From assembly GCF_009176645.1 (NCBI RefSeq), contig NZ_AP019007.1, positions 3,782,001-3,846,000 of the forward strand: a stretch of 64,000 nucleotides of DNA, written 5' to 3'. Below, one piece after another: positions 39,074-49,607 of the stretch. The DNA is from Enterobacter oligotrophicus (GTDB lineage: Bacteria > Pseudomonadota > Gammaproteobacteria > Enterobacterales > Enterobacteriaceae). Positions within the stretch are counted from its first letter, which is position 1. The number at the start of each line of letters is the position of its first letter. The position numbers and the translations under genes were made by a program. The notes below the pieces were generated by a model. It worked only from the letters and a program-made list of their open reading frames with translations, was not told the origin of the DNA and did not search any database.

Positions 39074-41656
39074 TTAGCCAACGACCAGATTCAGCAGTTT
39101 ACCCGGTACGTAGATCACTTTACGTACGGTAACGCCCTCAAGATATTTCGCAACCAGATGTTCCTGACCTGCGCGCTCGCGAACCTGCTCTTCGGTTGCA
39201 TCGACAGCCACGGTGATTTTACCGCGCACTTTGCCGTTAACCTGCACCACGACCAGGGTGGTGTTTTCCACCATGGCGGATTCGTCAGCCACAGGCCACG
39301 GTGCGTTGTCGATATCACCTTCGCCTTTCAGCTCCTGCCACAGGGTGAAGCTGACATGTGGCGTGAACGGGTTCAGCATACGAACCACGGCCAGCAGCGC
39401 TTCACGCATTAAGGCACGATCCTGCTCGCCATCCTGCGGGGCTTTCGCCAGCTTGTTCATCAGTTCCATAATAGCCGCAATTGCGGTATTGAAGGTCTGA
39501 CGACGACCAATATCATCGGTCACTTTCGCGATGGTTTTATGAACATCACGACGCAGCGCCTGCTGATCTTCGCTCAGTGCGGCAACGTTCAGTGCTGGCG
39601 CATCACCCTGAGAGGTGTGCTCGTAAACCAGTTTCCAGACACGCTTCAGGAAGCGGTTAGCGCCTTCAACGCCGGATTCCTGCCACTCCAGGGTCATGTC
39701 CGCCGGAGAGGCAAACATCATGAACAGACGCACGGTATCCGCGCCATAACGCTCAACCATCACCTGCGGGTCGATGCCGTTGTTTTTGGACTTGGACATC
39801 TTGCTCATGCCGGTGTAAACGAGCTCATGACCTTCGGCGTCTTTCGCTTTCACGATACGGCCTTTCTCGTCGCGCTCAACGATCGCATCAACCGGAGAAA
39901 CCCAGTTACGCTCGCCGTTCGCGCCAACGTAGTAGAATGCGTCTGCGAGAACCATACCCTGACACAGCAGCTGCTTAGCTGGTTCATCAGAGTTCACCAG
40001 GCCCGCATCACGCATCAGCTTATGGAAGAAGCGGAAGTAGAGCAGGTGCATGATGGCATGTTCGATACCGCCGATGTAGATATCCACTGGCAGCCAGTAG
40101 TTTGCGGCTTTGGAGTCCAGCATCCCTTCCTGATACTGCGGGCAGGTGTAGCGCGCGTAATACCAGGAAGATTCCATAAAGGTGTCAAAGGTGTCCGTTT
40201 CACGCAGCGCAGGCTGGCCGTTGACGGTGGTTTTCGCCCATTCAGGATCGGCTTTGATCGGGCTGGTGATGCCGTCCATGACCACGTCTTCCGGCAGGAT
40301 CACCGGCAGTTGATCTTCCGGCGTTGGCATTACGGTGCCATCTTCCAGGGTCACCATTGGAATTGGCGCACCCCAGTAACGCTGACGGGACACACCCCAG
40401 TCGCGCAGACGGTAGTTCACTTTACGCTCGCCCACGCCCTGGGACGCCAGTTTATCGGCGATGGCGTTGAAGCCCTCTTCGAAGCTCAGTCCGCTGAATT
40501 CGCCGGAGTTGAACAGGGTGCCTTTTTCGGTCAGCGCTTGTTCGGACAGGTCTGGTTCAGATCCATCGGCGGCCAGAATAACGGCTTTAATCGGCAGGCC
40601 GTATTTGGTGGCAAATTCGTAGTCGCGCTGATCGTGGCCCGGAACCGCCATCACTGCGCCCGTGCCGTACTCCATCAGCACAAAGTTCGCTGCCCAGACA
40701 GGGATGGCTTCGCCCGTCAGAGGGTGCTTAGCATAGAAGCCTGTCGCAACGCCTTTTTTCTCCATCGTTGCCATGTCGGCTTCGGCCACTTTGGTGTTGC
40801 GGCATTCGTCGATGAAGGTGGCCAGTTCCGGATTGTTTTCCGCCGCTTTCTGCGCCAGTGGGTGACCTGCGGCAACGGCCAGGTAGGTCGCGCCCATGAA
40901 AGTGTCCGGACGGGTGGTGTAAACGGTCAGGGTCTGATCGTAGTTCTCAACGTTGAAGGTGATTTCCACGCCTTCAGAACGGCCGATCCAGTTACGCTGC
41001 ATGGTCTTAACGGTGTCAGGCCAGTGATCCAGATTATCCAGATCGTTCAGCAGCTCGTCAGCGTAAGCGGTGATTTTGATAAACCACTGTGGGATCTCTT
41101 TACGCTCAACTTTGGTGTCACAGCGCCAGCAGCAGCCGTCGATAACCTGTTCGTTCGCGAGAACGGTCTGGTCATTCGGGCACCAGTTAACGGCAGAGGT
41201 TTTCTTGTACACCAGCCCTTTTTTATACAGCTCGGTGAAGAATTTCTGTTCCCAGCGGTAGTATTCCGGGGTGCAGGTCGCCAGCTCACGGCTCCAGTCA
41301 TAGCCGAAGCCCAGCATTTTCAGCTGGTTTTTCATGTACGCGATGTTGTCGTACGTCCACGGTGCCGGGGCGGTATTGTTTTTGACCGCTGCGCCTTCCG
41401 CAGGCAGACCGAACGCATCCCAGCCGATTGGCTGCAGAACATTTTTACCCAGCATACGCTGGTAGCGCGCAATCACGTCACCGATGGTGTAGTTACGCAC
41501 GTGGCCCATGTGTAGTCGACCAGAAGGATAGGGAAGCATCGACAGGCAGTAATACTTCTCTTTGCTCTCGTCTTCGGTTACTTCAAAGGTACGCTTCTCG
41601 TCCCAGTGTTGCTGGACTTTTGATTCTATCTCTTCCGGGCGGTATTGCTCTTGCAT
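39074..41656 (-). CDS. leuS: Leucyl-tRNA synthetase
   Basis: 860 residues from the ATG at 41656, exactly the E. coli length. Class I motifs HIGH as [13 protein letters not shown] (about residue 42-54) and KMSKS in [11 protein letters not shown] (about 618), an editing CP1 domain with [18 protein letters not shown], and a C-terminal tRNA-binding part. A 658-codon open frame on the opposite strand is a shadow. The cognate tRNA-Leu(UAG) is encoded in this window at 54658. Confidence 0.98.
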   Translation of the reverse strand: MQEQYRPEEIESKVQQHWDEKRTFEVTEDESKEKYYCLSMLPYPSGRLHMGHVRNYTIGDVIARYQRMLGKNVLQPIGWDAFGLPAEGAAVKNNTAPAPWTYDNIAYMKNQLKMLGFGYDWSRELATCTPEYYRWEQKFFTELYKKGLVYKKTSAVNWCPNDQTVLANEQVIDGCCWRCDTKVERKEIPQWFIKITAYADELLNDLDNLDHWPDTVKTMQRNWIGRSEGVEITFNVENYDQTLTVYTTRPDTFMGATYLAVAAGHPLAQKAAENNPELATFIDECRNTKVAEADMATMEKKGVATGFYAKHPLTGEAIPVWAANFVLMEYGTGAVMAVPGHDQRDYEFATKYGLPIKAVILAADGSEPDLSEQALTEKGTLFNSGEFSGLSFEEGFNAIADKLASQGVGERKVNYRLRDWGVSRQRYWGAPIPMVTLEDGTVMPTPEDQLPVILPEDVVMDGITSPIKADPEWAKTTVNGQPALRETDTFDTFMESSWYYARYTCPQYQEGMLDSKAANYWLPVDIYIGGIEHAIMHLLYFRFFHKLMRDAGLVNSDEPAKQLLCQGMVLADAFYYVGANGERNWVSPVDAIVERDEKGRIVKAKDAEGHELVYTGMSKMSKSKNNGIDPQVMVERYGADTVRLFMMFASPADMTLEWQESGVEGANRFLKRVWKLVYEHTSQGDAPALNVAALSEDQQALRRDVHKTIAKVTDDIGRRQTFNTAIAAIMELMNKLAKAPQDGEQDRALMREALLAVVRMLNPFTPHVSFTLWQELKGEGDIDNAPWPVADESAMVENTTLVVVQVNGKVRGKITVAVDATEEQVRERAGQEHLVAKYLEGVTVRKVIYVPGKLLNLVVG

Positions 41657-41867
41657 GGCAGCCAGTGGTCCTGTTTTCAATACAGCTACAAATGTAGCCA
41701 ATGGATGTGGTAATTCAGATCCGCATAGCATAGCCCAAACGCCCGTGCCAAAACAGCCTTTCGCACAAATGCGCTTTGCTGGAATTTACCGGGTCTGTGC
41801 TTCATCTGGCAAAGCGGCGATGAAATAAGGTCTATTATTAGAAATAGTTACTTACCCAGGAGGCAAA

Positions 41868-42353
41868 ATGATGAACAAGGTTGCTCAATTTTACCGCGAA
41901 CTGGTAGCAACACTGACGGAACGACTGCGTAACGGCGAGCGTGATATCGACGCACTGGTTGAACAGGCTCGTGCGCGGGTGACGCAAACGGGTGAGTTAA
42001 CACGAACGGAAATCGAAGAGGTGACGCGCGCCGTACGCCGCGACCTGGAAGAGTTTGCGCGTAGCTATGAAGAGAGCCAGGACGAGGTCGTCGACAGCGT
42101 GTTTATGCGAGTGATCAAAGAGAGCCTGTGGCAGGAGCTGGCGGATATCACCGATAAAACGCAGCTGGAGTGGCGCGAGGTATTTCAGGATTTGAACCAT
42201 CACGGTGTCTATCACAGCGGCGAAGTAGTGGGGTTGGGGAACCTGGTGTGTGAGAAGTGCCACCACCATATAGCCGTTTATACGCCGGAGGTGTTGTCGC
42301 TGTGTCCGAAGTGCGGGCACGACCAGTTCCAGCGACGCCCGTTTGAGCCATAG
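41868..42353 (+). CDS. ybeL: DUF1451 zinc-ribbon protein YbeL
   Basis: 161 residues with an AGGAGG site before ATGATG. The N-terminal two thirds are charged and helical, probably coiled coil; the C-terminus has a zinc ribbon, CEKCHHH and CPKCGHD. Function unknown to me. Divergent from leuS. In E. coli K-12 the hscC/djlC group lies between ybeL and rihA; here rihA follows after 79 bp. Confidence 0.93.
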   Translation: MMNKVAQFYRELVATLTERLRNGERDIDALVEQARARVTQTGELTRTEIEEVTRAVRRDLEEFARSYEESQDEVVDSVFMRVIKESLWQELADITDKTQLEWREVFQDLNHHGVYHSGEVVGLGNLVCEKCHHHIAVYTPEVLSLCPKCGHDQFQRRPFEP

Positions 42354-42361
42354 GTAAAAGC

Positions 42362-42387
42362 AAAACGGCAACCACGTTGCCGTTTTT
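42362..42387 (+). terminator. Intrinsic terminator of ybeL
   Basis: Perfect 11-bp stem AAAACGGCAAC / GTTGCCGTTTT with a 3-base loop and TTTTT. Confidence 0.88.
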
Positions 42388-42397
42388 AGTGTTTGCT

Positions 42398-42442
42398 CCC
42401 TCTCCCTGTGGGAGAGGGCCGGGGTGAGGGCATCAGGCCGCA
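42398..42442. repeat. 45-bp REP-like element, copy 1
   Basis: Begins with a perfect hairpin CCCTCTCCC-TGT-GGGAGAGGG and continues GGGTGAGGGCATCAGGCCGCA at its end. 42 of 45 bases match copy 2 at 54026-54070, in the same orientation. Its last 10 bases overlap the 3' end of rihA and include the stop codon. Such elements are common between enteric genes. Confidence 0.85.
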
Positions 42443-43374
42443 GAATAATAAGCCAGCCGCTCCGCCAGCAAATCCACAAATGCCTGCCGATCGATATCCA
42501 CCATCAGCGTGGTATTCGGCGCATTTCCCGTCAGCGAGTAATAGTCCACTACCGTCATGCCCTGGGTGTATTTTCCCTGCGTTTCCACGCCGACCCAGCG
42601 TTCAACCGTGGTGAACATCTCCGGTTTCAGCAGCCAGGCGATGGTGCAAGGGTCATGCAGCGGTGCGCCGTGGAAGCCCCATTTCTCCGCTTTGTGATAC
42701 TCCATAAAGAAATCGAGCAGCTCTGCCACCGTCGTCGCAAGCGGGTTACCCACAGCACGAAAACGTTCAATGTCATCTGCCATAATCTGCGCGCGGTGCG
42801 TAACATCCAGCCCCGCCATCACAACCGGCAGACCCGACTGGAAGACAATCTCTGCGGCTTCCGGGTCGACAAAGATGTTGAACTCCGCTGCGGGCGTCCA
42901 GTTACCTAACCCCATTGCGCCGCCCATGATGACAATACGGGCAATTTTGCTGTGCAGTTCAGGATGGCTGTTAAGCAGCAATGCGACGTTGGTTTGCGGG
43001 CCGGTAGCCACCAGCGTGACAGGCTCGTGGCTTTCGCGCAGAACCTTCGCCATCAACTCCACGGCAGTACAATTTTGCGGCGCGAAATCCGGCTCCGGCA
43101 GGGCCGGGCCGTCCAGCCCACTTTCACCATGCACGTTGTCGGCAATGATCAGCTCACGCATCAGCGGCTTCACGGCACCGCCTGCGACGGGAATATCCGT
43201 GCGTTTGAGCAGCGTCAGCATACGCAGTACGTTACGCAGGGTTTTGTCAGGCGTCTGGTTTCCGGCGGATGACGTGACCGCTTTCACTTCAAGCTCAGGG
43301 GAGGCAAGTGCAAGGACGAGAGCGATCGCGTCATCATGACCTGGATCGCAATCGATAATGATAGGTTGTGCCAT
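42433..43374 (-). CDS. rihA: Pyrimidine-specific ribonucleoside hydrolase RihA
   Basis: 313 residues from the ATG at 43374 with a GGAGAA site. Calcium-binding signature [12 protein letters not shown] at the N-terminus; [15 protein letters not shown] and the late His in LHDPCTIAW complete the active site of inosine-uridine hydrolases. It splits cytidine and uridine to base and ribose. The C-terminus ends YYSAA, the last two Ala and stop being supplied by a REP-like repeat; E. coli RihA, as I recall, is two residues shorter with a different end. Confidence 0.94.
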   Translation of the reverse strand: MAQPIIIDCDPGHDDAIALVLALASPELEVKAVTSSAGNQTPDKTLRNVLRMLTLLKRTDIPVAGGAVKPLMRELIIADNVHGESGLDGPALPEPDFAPQNCTAVELMAKVLRESHEPVTLVATGPQTNVALLLNSHPELHSKIARIVIMGGAMGLGNWTPAAEFNIFVDPEAAEIVFQSGLPVVMAGLDVTHRAQIMADDIERFRAVGNPLATTVAELLDFFMEYHKAEKWGFHGAPLHDPCTIAWLLKPEMFTTVERWVGVETQGKYTQGMTVVDYYSLTGNAPNTTLMVDIDRQAFVDLLAERLAYYSAA

Positions 43375-43462
43375 AGCGTTCTCCATACGTAGCGTTATTT
43401 TGTGACAAGGTTAACGCTGTAATGTGACGCCGACGAGAAGAAGAACGTTAAAGCGTGAAGCA

Positions 43463-43486
43463 GTGCGCAATCCGCAGATTGCGCAC
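43463..43486 (-). terminator. Hairpin after gltL
   Basis: Perfect 10-bp stem GTGCGCAATC / GATTGCGCAC, loop CGCA, 8 bp after the gltL stop; little T tract, so possibly a 3'-end stabiliser rather than an intrinsic terminator. Confidence 0.5.
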
Positions 43487-43494
43487 CGGGAAGA

Positions 43495-44220
43495 TTAGTG
43501 CAGGATTTTGGCGAGGAAGTCTTTTGCGCGTTCCGATTTCGGGTTAGCGAAAAACTCTTCTTTCGGCGAGTCTTCAACGATTTTCCCTTCGTCCATGAAG
43601 ATCACGCGGTTGGCCACTTTACGGGCGAAGCCCATCTCGTGGGTCACCACCATCATGGTCATCCCTTCATGTGCCAGCTCGACCATCACGTCCAGCACTT
43701 CGTTGATCATCTCTGGATCGAGTGCAGAAGTGGGCTCATCAAACAGCATCGCCACCGGGTCCATGCACAGCGCACGGGCGATCGCCACACGCTGCTGCTG
43801 GCCGCCTGAGAGCTGTGCCGGGAACTTATCCGCATGAGCCGAAAGCCCCACACGCTCCAGCAATTTCAACCCTTTCTCGCGCGCCGCTTTTTTATCGCGC
43901 TTAAGCACTTTCACCTGCGCCAGCGTCAGGTTTTCGATAATGGAGAGGTGCGGGAACAGCTCAAAATGCTGGAATACCATTCCGACGTGGGAACGAAGCT
44001 GCGCAAGGTTGGTTTTCTTGTCGTTAACTTTGGTGCCGTTGACGAGAATTTCACCCTGCTGCACCGGCTCCAGGCCGTTGACGGTTTTGATCAGCGTGGA
44101 TTTACCGGAGCCGGACGGCCCACACACTACCACCACATCGCCTTTTTTCACTTCGGTAGAGCAGTCGGTCAGCACCTGAAAGTGCCCATACCATTTAGAA
44201 ACATTTTTCAGGGAAATCAT
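43495..44220 (-). CDS. gltL: Glutamate/aspartate ABC transporter ATPase GltL
   Basis: 241 residues. Walker [11 protein letters not shown] (about 34-43), signature [15 protein letters not shown], Walker [16 protein letters not shown], switch His in VVTHEMGFA. Energises the GltJK permease. Start overlaps the gltK stop by one base. Confidence 0.97.
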   Translation of the reverse strand: MISLKNVSKWYGHFQVLTDCSTEVKKGDVVVVCGPSGSGKSTLIKTVNGLEPVQQGEILVNGTKVNDKKTNLAQLRSHVGMVFQHFELFPHLSIIENLTLAQVKVLKRDKKAAREKGLKLLERVGLSAHADKFPAQLSGGQQQRVAIARALCMDPVAMLFDEPTSALDPEMINEVLDVMVELAHEGMTMMVVTHEMGFARKVANRVIFMDEGKIVEDSPKEEFFANPKSERAKDFLAKILH

Positions 44221-44894
44221 TACACAGTCCTTTTCTTCAGCCAGCTGACCAACAGCGACGCGCTTAAACTAATCACGAAATAGACCCCACCCGCGAAGAG
44301 GATCATCTCGACCTGCGTACCATCACGTTCACCGATGGTGGATGCGGTACGGAAGAAGTCTGCCAGGCTCAACACGTAGACCAGCGAGGTATCCTGGAAC
44401 AGCACGATGCCCTGAGTCAGCAGGAGCGGTACCATGGCGCGAAACGCCTGCGGCAGAATAATGAGCTGCATTGACTGCCAGTGCGTCATCCCCAGCGCCA
44501 GCGCAGCGCTGGACTGCCCACGGGAGATACTCTGGATGCCCGCGCGGATAATCTCTGAGTAGTAAGCGGCCTCGAACATCGAGAATGCCACCATCGCGGA
44601 GATCAGACGGATATCAGTTTTGGGTGACAGGCCCAGTACATTCTGTAAGAAGCCTGGAACAATCAGGTAAAACCACAGCAGCACCATCACCAGCGGAATG
44701 GAACGGAAGACGTTAACGTAAGCGGTGGCAAACCAGGCGAGCGGTTTAAAGCTCGACAGGCGCATCACCGCCAGCAGGGTGCCCCAGACGATACCCACGA
44801 TGATGGCGATAACGGTGATCTTTAAGGTGATCACCAGGCCATCCAGCAGATACGGCATGGAAGGAACGATAGAACTCCAGTCAAACTCGTACAT
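44220..44894 (-). CDS. gltK: Glutamate/aspartate ABC permease GltK
   Basis: 224 residues, HisMQ-family permease with about five membrane helices and the EAA-like loop ([26 protein letters not shown] region) contacting GltL. Inner membrane. Overlaps gltJ by one base. Confidence 0.96.
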   Translation of the reverse strand: MYEFDWSSIVPSMPYLLDGLVITLKITVIAIIVGIVWGTLLAVMRLSSFKPLAWFATAYVNVFRSIPLVMVLLWFYLIVPGFLQNVLGLSPKTDIRLISAMVAFSMFEAAYYSEIIRAGIQSISRGQSSAALALGMTHWQSMQLIILPQAFRAMVPLLLTQGIVLFQDTSLVYVLSLADFFRTASTIGERDGTQVEMILFAGGVYFVISLSASLLVSWLKKRTV

Positions 44895-45634
44895 TATTTG
44901 CCCCCCAGATTGCCCGGCAGGCGAACTTTGCGTTCAACCAGGTTCATCACCAGCATGATGAATGCGTTTATCAGAACATACGCGAGCGTGATCGCCGTGA
45001 AGGATTCCCACGCATGGGCGGAATAATCCAGCAATTTACCGGCCTGAGCCGCCATATCCACCAGACCGATAGTGGAGGCGATGGCCGAGTTTTTCACCAG
45101 GTTCATCATCTCTGAGGTCATGGGCGGCACGATAACGCGATAAGCGTTTGGCAGCAGCACGTAGCGGTAGGTTTGTGGCAGCGTGAGCCCCATCGCCAGA
45201 CCGGCATTTTTTTGCCCGCGCGGCAGTGACTGAATGGCGGCACGCACCTGCTCGCAAACGCGCGCAGCGGTAAACAGCCCCAGACAGAGCATGGAGGAGA
45301 CAAAGAACTGCACGTTAGGGTCCAGTTCTGCCTTAAACCACATGCCAAGATTTTCCGGCAGCAGTTCCGGCACAACCAGATACCACGTAAAGAATTGCAC
45401 GATCAGCGGAACGTTACGGAACAGTTCCACATACAGCGTGCCAACAGAAGAGAGTAAACGGTTAGGAACGGTGCGCAGAATACCGAACAGCGAACCGACA
45501 AGAAACGCGATGATCCACGCCGTTATCGATAACGCAACGGTGACCTGAAAGCCGCTCCACAGCCAGCCAAGATAGGTGGTGTTGCCGAACGGGGCTTGTT
45601 GCAGAAAAATGCCCCAGTTCCAGTCGATTGACAT
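44894..45634 (-). CDS. gltJ: Glutamate/aspartate ABC permease GltJ
   Basis: 246 residues from the ATG at 45634 (E. coli 246), with a GGAG site that directly abuts the T run of an upstream hairpin terminator. About five membrane helices; EAA loop with [25 protein letters not shown]. Forms the heteromeric channel with GltK. Expression depends on read-through of the SroC terminator. Confidence 0.96.
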   Translation of the reverse strand: MSIDWNWGIFLQQAPFGNTTYLGWLWSGFQVTVALSITAWIIAFLVGSLFGILRTVPNRLLSSVGTLYVELFRNVPLIVQFFTWYLVVPELLPENLGMWFKAELDPNVQFFVSSMLCLGLFTAARVCEQVRAAIQSLPRGQKNAGLAMGLTLPQTYRYVLLPNAYRVIVPPMTSEMMNLVKNSAIASTIGLVDMAAQAGKLLDYSAHAWESFTAITLAYVLINAFIMLVMNLVERKVRLPGNLGGK

Positions 45635-45645
45635 AATAAACTCCG

Positions 45646-45671
45646 GAAAAAAAAGGGTAGCAGCGCTACCC
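45646..45671 (-). terminator. Internal terminator between gltI and gltJ (3' end of SroC)
   Basis: Minus strand reads GGGTAGC-GCT-GCTACCC followed by eight T. It ends just before the gltJ ribosome site, so partial termination would lower gltJKL relative to gltI. Confidence 0.85.
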
Positions 45672-45800
45672 TCGAAGATTGGTGAGAAGCTCATTTTCGC
45701 GCTGAGTGGGGAACGACCACTCAACGTATAGTCTGTCCATGCTTCCCGACAATCGAGAGGGCAGGAGATCCCGCCCCTGTTGTTCTAATTAGTTAAGAGC
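45646..45800 (-). ncRNA. sroC: Probable SroC small RNA (approximate 5' end)
   Basis: In E. coli and Salmonella SroC is cut by RNase E from the gltIJKL mRNA at the gltI-gltJ junction, ends at an intrinsic terminator there, and acts as a sponge that removes GcvB. Here the junction of 154 bp has the same layout with a strong terminator at its end. The right boundary given here is set by analogy only; I did not align the sequence. Confidence 0.6.
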
Positions 45801-46694
45801 TTTGTCATTAGGTGATTTGAACAGCGCTTTCATGTCGTCAGACAGTTCGAAGTTCATATTGAGGTTTTTTGGTGGAATTGGGTTTTTGAACCACTTATCG
45901 AACCATTTTTCCGCTTCGCCGGATGTCTGAACCTGAGCGATGGTGTCATCGATCAGCTTTTTGAAGTCGGCGTCGCCTTTACGCAGCATACAGCCGTACG
46001 CTTCTTTTGATTGCGGAGTGCCGACGATTTCCCAGTTGTCTGGTTTCTTCGCTTTCGCACGTTCACCCGCCAGCAGGGCATCGTCCATCATAAACGCGAC
46101 GGCGCGACCGCTTTCCAGGGTACGGAAGGAGTCGCCGTGGTCTTTCGCGCTGATGATGCGCATGTCCATTTTCTTCTCGTCATTCAGTTTGTGCAGGAGC
46201 ACTTCTGAGGTCGTACCGGAGGTGACAACAACGGCTTTACCTTTCAGGTCAGCAAAATCTTTGATCTCACCGCCTTTTTTCGTCAGCAGACGCGTACCTA
46301 CCACGAAAATGGTGTCGGAGAAGGCGGCCTGCTTCTGGCGCTCAAGGTTGTTGGTGGTGGAGCCACACTCAAAATCGAAGGTGCCGTTTTGCAGCAGAGG
46401 AATACGGTTTTGTGAAGTGATAGGGATCAGCTTCACCTGCAGGTCAGGTTTGTTCAGCTTTTTCTTCACAGCTTCAACGATGGCGTTGGAGTAATCCTGT
46501 GAATAGCCCACGACTTTTTGCGTGTTGTCGTAGTAAGAGAACGGGACAGAAGATTCACGGTGGCCGACCACGATCACGCCATTTTTGGCAATCTTGTCGA
46601 GAGTGCTTCCTGCTGCCGGAGCGTCTGCAGCGTGTACCGCGCCCGCGGACATTCCCATAACCAGCATTGCTGTGGCCAGTTTACGTAATTGCAT
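45789..46694 (-). CDS. gltI: Periplasmic glutamate/aspartate-binding protein GltI
   Basis: 301 residues from the ATG at 46694 with AAGGAG upstream; the longer reading to 46739 lacks a site. Signal peptide to AVHA/ADAP (about 22). Solute-binding family 3 fold: LDKIAKNGVIVVGHRESSVPFSYYD, an internal Cys pair (FECGS and YGCML) and GSTTNNLERQKQAAFSDTIF. First gene of gltIJKL. The leader contains a CA-rich stretch where GcvB is known to pair. Confidence 0.96.
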   Translation of the reverse strand: MQLRKLATAMLVMGMSAGAVHAADAPAAGSTLDKIAKNGVIVVGHRESSVPFSYYDNTQKVVGYSQDYSNAIVEAVKKKLNKPDLQVKLIPITSQNRIPLLQNGTFDFECGSTTNNLERQKQAAFSDTIFVVGTRLLTKKGGEIKDFADLKGKAVVVTSGTTSEVLLHKLNDEKKMDMRIISAKDHGDSFRTLESGRAVAFMMDDALLAGERAKAKKPDNWEIVGTPQSKEAYGCMLRKGDADFKKLIDDTIAQVQTSGEAEKWFDKWFKNPIPPKNLNMNFELSDDMKALFKSPNDKALN

Positions 46695-46737
46695 ACCCAA
46701 CTCCTTTCTTATCAGCGCCAGTGACGCATTGATACCC

Positions 46738-46751
46738 ATTGTGATGTTGTT
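46738..46751 (-). promoter_or_regulatory. CA-rich leader element, likely GcvB sRNA target
   Basis: Minus strand reads AACAACATCACAAT, 44 to 57 nt before the gltI start codon, the position and type of the C/A-rich enhancer that GcvB occupies in Salmonella gltI. Matches remembered data; not tested. Confidence 0.5.
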
Positions 46752-47003
46752 ATATCTCGCGCTATGCGAGTGCAGTGTTATGCATGCTTGTTAACATTTA
46801 GTCTGGCTTAATGTAAAGATTTTGCTGCGTTATTGTTTATTTTTGCGAAGCGCGCCGCACCATTCAGAGGCAAAAATCTCTCGTTGCACCGTTTCGGTGC
46901 TACCGATGATCTACGCTGGTGCGACAAGGTTGCACGTTAAGCCAAACTGCGTTTGCGTGAATAAACAAAGCAATAGGCGTGCCAGATTGAGTATTAGGGG
47001 GAA

Positions 47004-47083
47004 TTGTCGGGTGGCGGCTGCGCCTTACCCGACCTACGGGAATGGAAATGTAGGCCGGGTAAGGCGCAGCCGCCACCCGGCAA
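47004..47083. repeat. BIME: inverted pair of REP units
   Basis: Two about 35-bp units in inverted orientation around a short AT-rich spacer: TTGTCGGGTGGCGGCTGCGCC at left and GGCGCAGCCGCCACCCGGCAA at right, with TTACCCGACCTAC / GTAGGCCGGGTAA between. It can fold into one long cruciform. It lies in the 402-bp gap between lnt and gltI, which otherwise holds only the gltI leader; no gene was seen. Confidence 0.9.
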
Positions 47084-47095
47084 CAGAAGGTAAGG

Positions 47096-48634
47096 CTATT
47101 TACGACGCTGACGCAGACTCATTAACACCGCGCCAAAGCCGAACAGCGTGGTCAAAATCCACAGCGGCCAGTTGCCGGTACGGGCGTACGGTGTCAGACC
47201 GGTGGTTGGCGTAACGCTGGTGGTCAGCACCTCGCGGGTGAACTGCGGGATCATCGCCTGAATTTCCCCCTGCGGCCCAATCACGGCGGTGATACCGTTG
47301 TTGGTGCTGCGCAGCAGCGGACGCGCCAGCTCCAGAGAACGCATACGCGCCATCTGGAAGTGCTGCCACGGGCCAATCGACTTACCAAACCAGGCATCAT
47401 TAGAGATAGTCAGCAGGTAATCGGTATCCGGGCGGAAGTTATCGCGCACCTGCTCGCCGAGGATAATTTCGTAGCAGATGGCTGCCGTCAGGGCAAAGCC
47501 GTGCGCGTGCAGCTGCGGCTGAACATACGGACCGCGGCTGAAGGAGGACATCGGCAGATCAAAGAACGGTGCCAGCGGGCGCAAAATCGACTCCAGTGGA
47601 ACAAACTCGCCAAACGGAACCAGATGGTTTTTGTTATAGCGATTAGTGGAGTTATAGCTGTACCTACTGTCTTTGCCGAGCGTAATGATCGTGTTGTACG
47701 TGTCATAGCGGTTCTGCTGGTTCAGGCGTGCATCAACGATCCCGGTGATCAGCGTGCTGCCGCGCGCGCGAAGCAGATCGTCCATCATCTTCAGGAACGG
47801 CTGCTGGTTGATTTCCAGGTCAGGGATCGCCGACTCCGGCCAGATAATTAACTGCGATTTGCCCATCACGGCTTCGGTGGCATTGGCATAGATTTTCAGC
47901 GTGTTAATCAGCTGATTTTCATCCCACTTCAACGACTGGGGAATATTACCCTGCACCATAGAAACCTGGGTTGCGCGCTCTGGCTCCAGGGTGAACCACT
48001 GGATATAACGCAGCGGGAAGGGCAGGGCAAATAGCACCAGCGCCGTAACCAGCGGTTTCCAGTTGCGCGTGACCAGCGCCAGCACCAGCAGGCCGCTGAC
48101 CATCATCAGCAGGAAGTTAATCGCCTCAACGCCCATCACGGGTGCCAGCCCTTTCAGCGGGCCGTCAATCTGGCTGTAGCCGAACTGCAGCCACGGGAAG
48201 CCGGTCAGTACCCAGCCACGCAGGAATTCTGTGATTTGCCAGACGACCGGTGCCGCAATGGCGACGCGCAGCCAGGTGGTTTTCGGCCACAGGCGAGACA
48301 GGATACCGGCGAACAGGCCGGTATAGAGCGAGAGATAGGCGGCGAGCAGCACCACCAGGAAGACGTTCACCGGACCCGGCATACCGCCAAACTGCGCGAT
48401 ACTGACGTAGACCCAGTTGATGCCGGAACCAAACAGCCCCAGCCCCCAGAAGTAGCCAATGGCGGCTGCCTGAACCGGACGGCGATTCAGGGTTAACCCC
48501 TGTAGCCCCATCAGAGAGAAGATGGCGGCGGGCCAGATATCGTAAGGAGAAAAAGCCAGCGTACCGCTGGCTCCGAGTAACAACGCCAGCAGCAAACGGA
48601 CGCGCTGGCGTTCAAAGAGTGGGGCAAATGCCAT
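47096..48634 (-). CDS. lnt: Apolipoprotein N-acyltransferase Lnt
   Basis: 512 residues, as in E. coli. N-terminal half with about seven membrane helices; periplasmic nitrilase-like domain with the catalytic Glu in [12 protein letters not shown] (about 267), Lys in [12 protein letters not shown] (about 335) and Cys in ICYEIILGE (about 387). Adds the third acyl chain to lipoproteins, needed for those in this window (RlpA, LptE). Five bp after corC; co-transcribed with ybeXYZ. Confidence 0.97.
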   Translation of the reverse strand: MAFAPLFERQRVRLLLALLLGASGTLAFSPYDIWPAAIFSLMGLQGLTLNRRPVQAAAIGYFWGLGLFGSGINWVYVSIAQFGGMPGPVNVFLVVLLAAYLSLYTGLFAGILSRLWPKTTWLRVAIAAPVVWQITEFLRGWVLTGFPWLQFGYSQIDGPLKGLAPVMGVEAINFLLMMVSGLLVLALVTRNWKPLVTALVLFALPFPLRYIQWFTLEPERATQVSMVQGNIPQSLKWDENQLINTLKIYANATEAVMGKSQLIIWPESAIPDLEINQQPFLKMMDDLLRARGSTLITGIVDARLNQQNRYDTYNTIITLGKDSRYSYNSTNRYNKNHLVPFGEFVPLESILRPLAPFFDLPMSSFSRGPYVQPQLHAHGFALTAAICYEIILGEQVRDNFRPDTDYLLTISNDAWFGKSIGPWQHFQMARMRSLELARPLLRSTNNGITAVIGPQGEIQAMIPQFTREVLTTSVTPTTGLTPYARTGNWPLWILTTLFGFGAVLMSLRQRRK

Positions 48635-48639
48635 TTACA

Positions 48640-49518
48640 TTAATCTTCCAGTTTTGGCACCGGTGAGTCGTCCGGCATTCTGACGTGAACCTGTATAATA
48701 CGTCGGCTGTCGGCCATGGCGACCTTAAACTGGTAACCGTCGATGTCAACGGTCTCGCCACGAGCCGGAAGATGACCAAAGGCCTGCATCACCAGTCCGC
48801 CAATGGTATCCACCTCTTCATCGCTGAAGTGGGTGCCGAAGGTGTCGTTGAAATCCTCAATCGAGGCCAGCGCGCGTACGGTCCAGGTGTGGCGGCTGAG
48901 CTGACGGAAGTCGATATCCTCTTCTTCGTCATACTCGTCTTCGATTTCGCCCACGATCAGCTCAAGGATATCCTCGATGGTGACCAGACCGGACACGCCA
49001 CCGAATTCATCAATAACAATCGCCATGTGGTAGCGCTGAGAGCGAAACTCTTTCAGCATCCGATCCACACGTTTACTTTCCGGCACAACCACGGCCTGGC
49101 GTAACACTTTTTCCATGCTGAAGGCTTCGGCATCGCTGCGCATAAACGGCAGCAGATCTTTAGCCATCAAAATCCCTTCGATGTGATCTTTGTCTTCGCT
49201 AATGACCGGGAAACGCGAGTGGGCGGATTCGATGATCACATCGAGGCACTCGTCCAGGGTCTGGTTACGTTTCAGGGTGATCATCTGCGAGCGGGGGATC
49301 ATGATATCGCGGACGCGCTGGTCGGCGATGTCCATAACCCCTTCGAGCATTTCGCGCGTATCTTCGTCGATAAGGTCGTTTTGCCCGGAATCACGAATCA
49401 GCTCCAGCAGTTCATCACGGTTTTTCGGTTCGCCGTGGAAAAGCTGGTTCAGAATGAGGGAGAAAAATCCCTTTTTACTGGTTGTCGTGTCGCTACTGTG
49501 TGAATTGTCGTCGCTCAT
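48640..49518 (-). CDS. corC: CBS-domain protein CorC (YbeX)
   Basis: 292 residues: two CBS domains (about 65-195, [21 protein letters not shown]) and a C-terminal CorC/HlyC domain (about 205-285). No DUF21 membrane part, so cytoplasmic. Linked to Mg/Co efflux with CorA and more recently to ribosome metabolism, in keeping with ybeY as neighbour. Confidence 0.95.
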   Translation of the reverse strand: MSDDNSHSSDTTTSKKGFFSLILNQLFHGEPKNRDELLELIRDSGQNDLIDEDTREMLEGVMDIADQRVRDIMIPRSQMITLKRNQTLDECLDVIIESAHSRFPVISEDKDHIEGILMAKDLLPFMRSDAEAFSMEKVLRQAVVVPESKRVDRMLKEFRSQRYHMAIVIDEFGGVSGLVTIEDILELIVGEIEDEYDEEEDIDFRQLSRHTWTVRALASIEDFNDTFGTHFSDEEVDTIGGLVMQAFGHLPARGETVDIDGYQFKVAMADSRRIIQVHVRMPDDSPVPKLED

Positions 49519-49607
49519 GGCGTTTGTTAAGGGTTCTCTTGTTAGTTCAACGTTTACCGCCGCGCTATGTCCTTACGCGGCGGCATGTTAGCCAGCCGGT
49601 TGACTGA

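Noticed and set aside
39539..41515. 658-codon open frame opposite leuS
   Set aside because: Lies fully antisense to a gene of certain identity; His/Arg/Val-rich composition is the shadow of the leuS codons in a GC-rich frame.
42393..42614. Short ORF starting MLPLPVGEGRGEG
   Set aside because: Translation of the REP-like repeat plus the rihA antisense strand, a common false gene.
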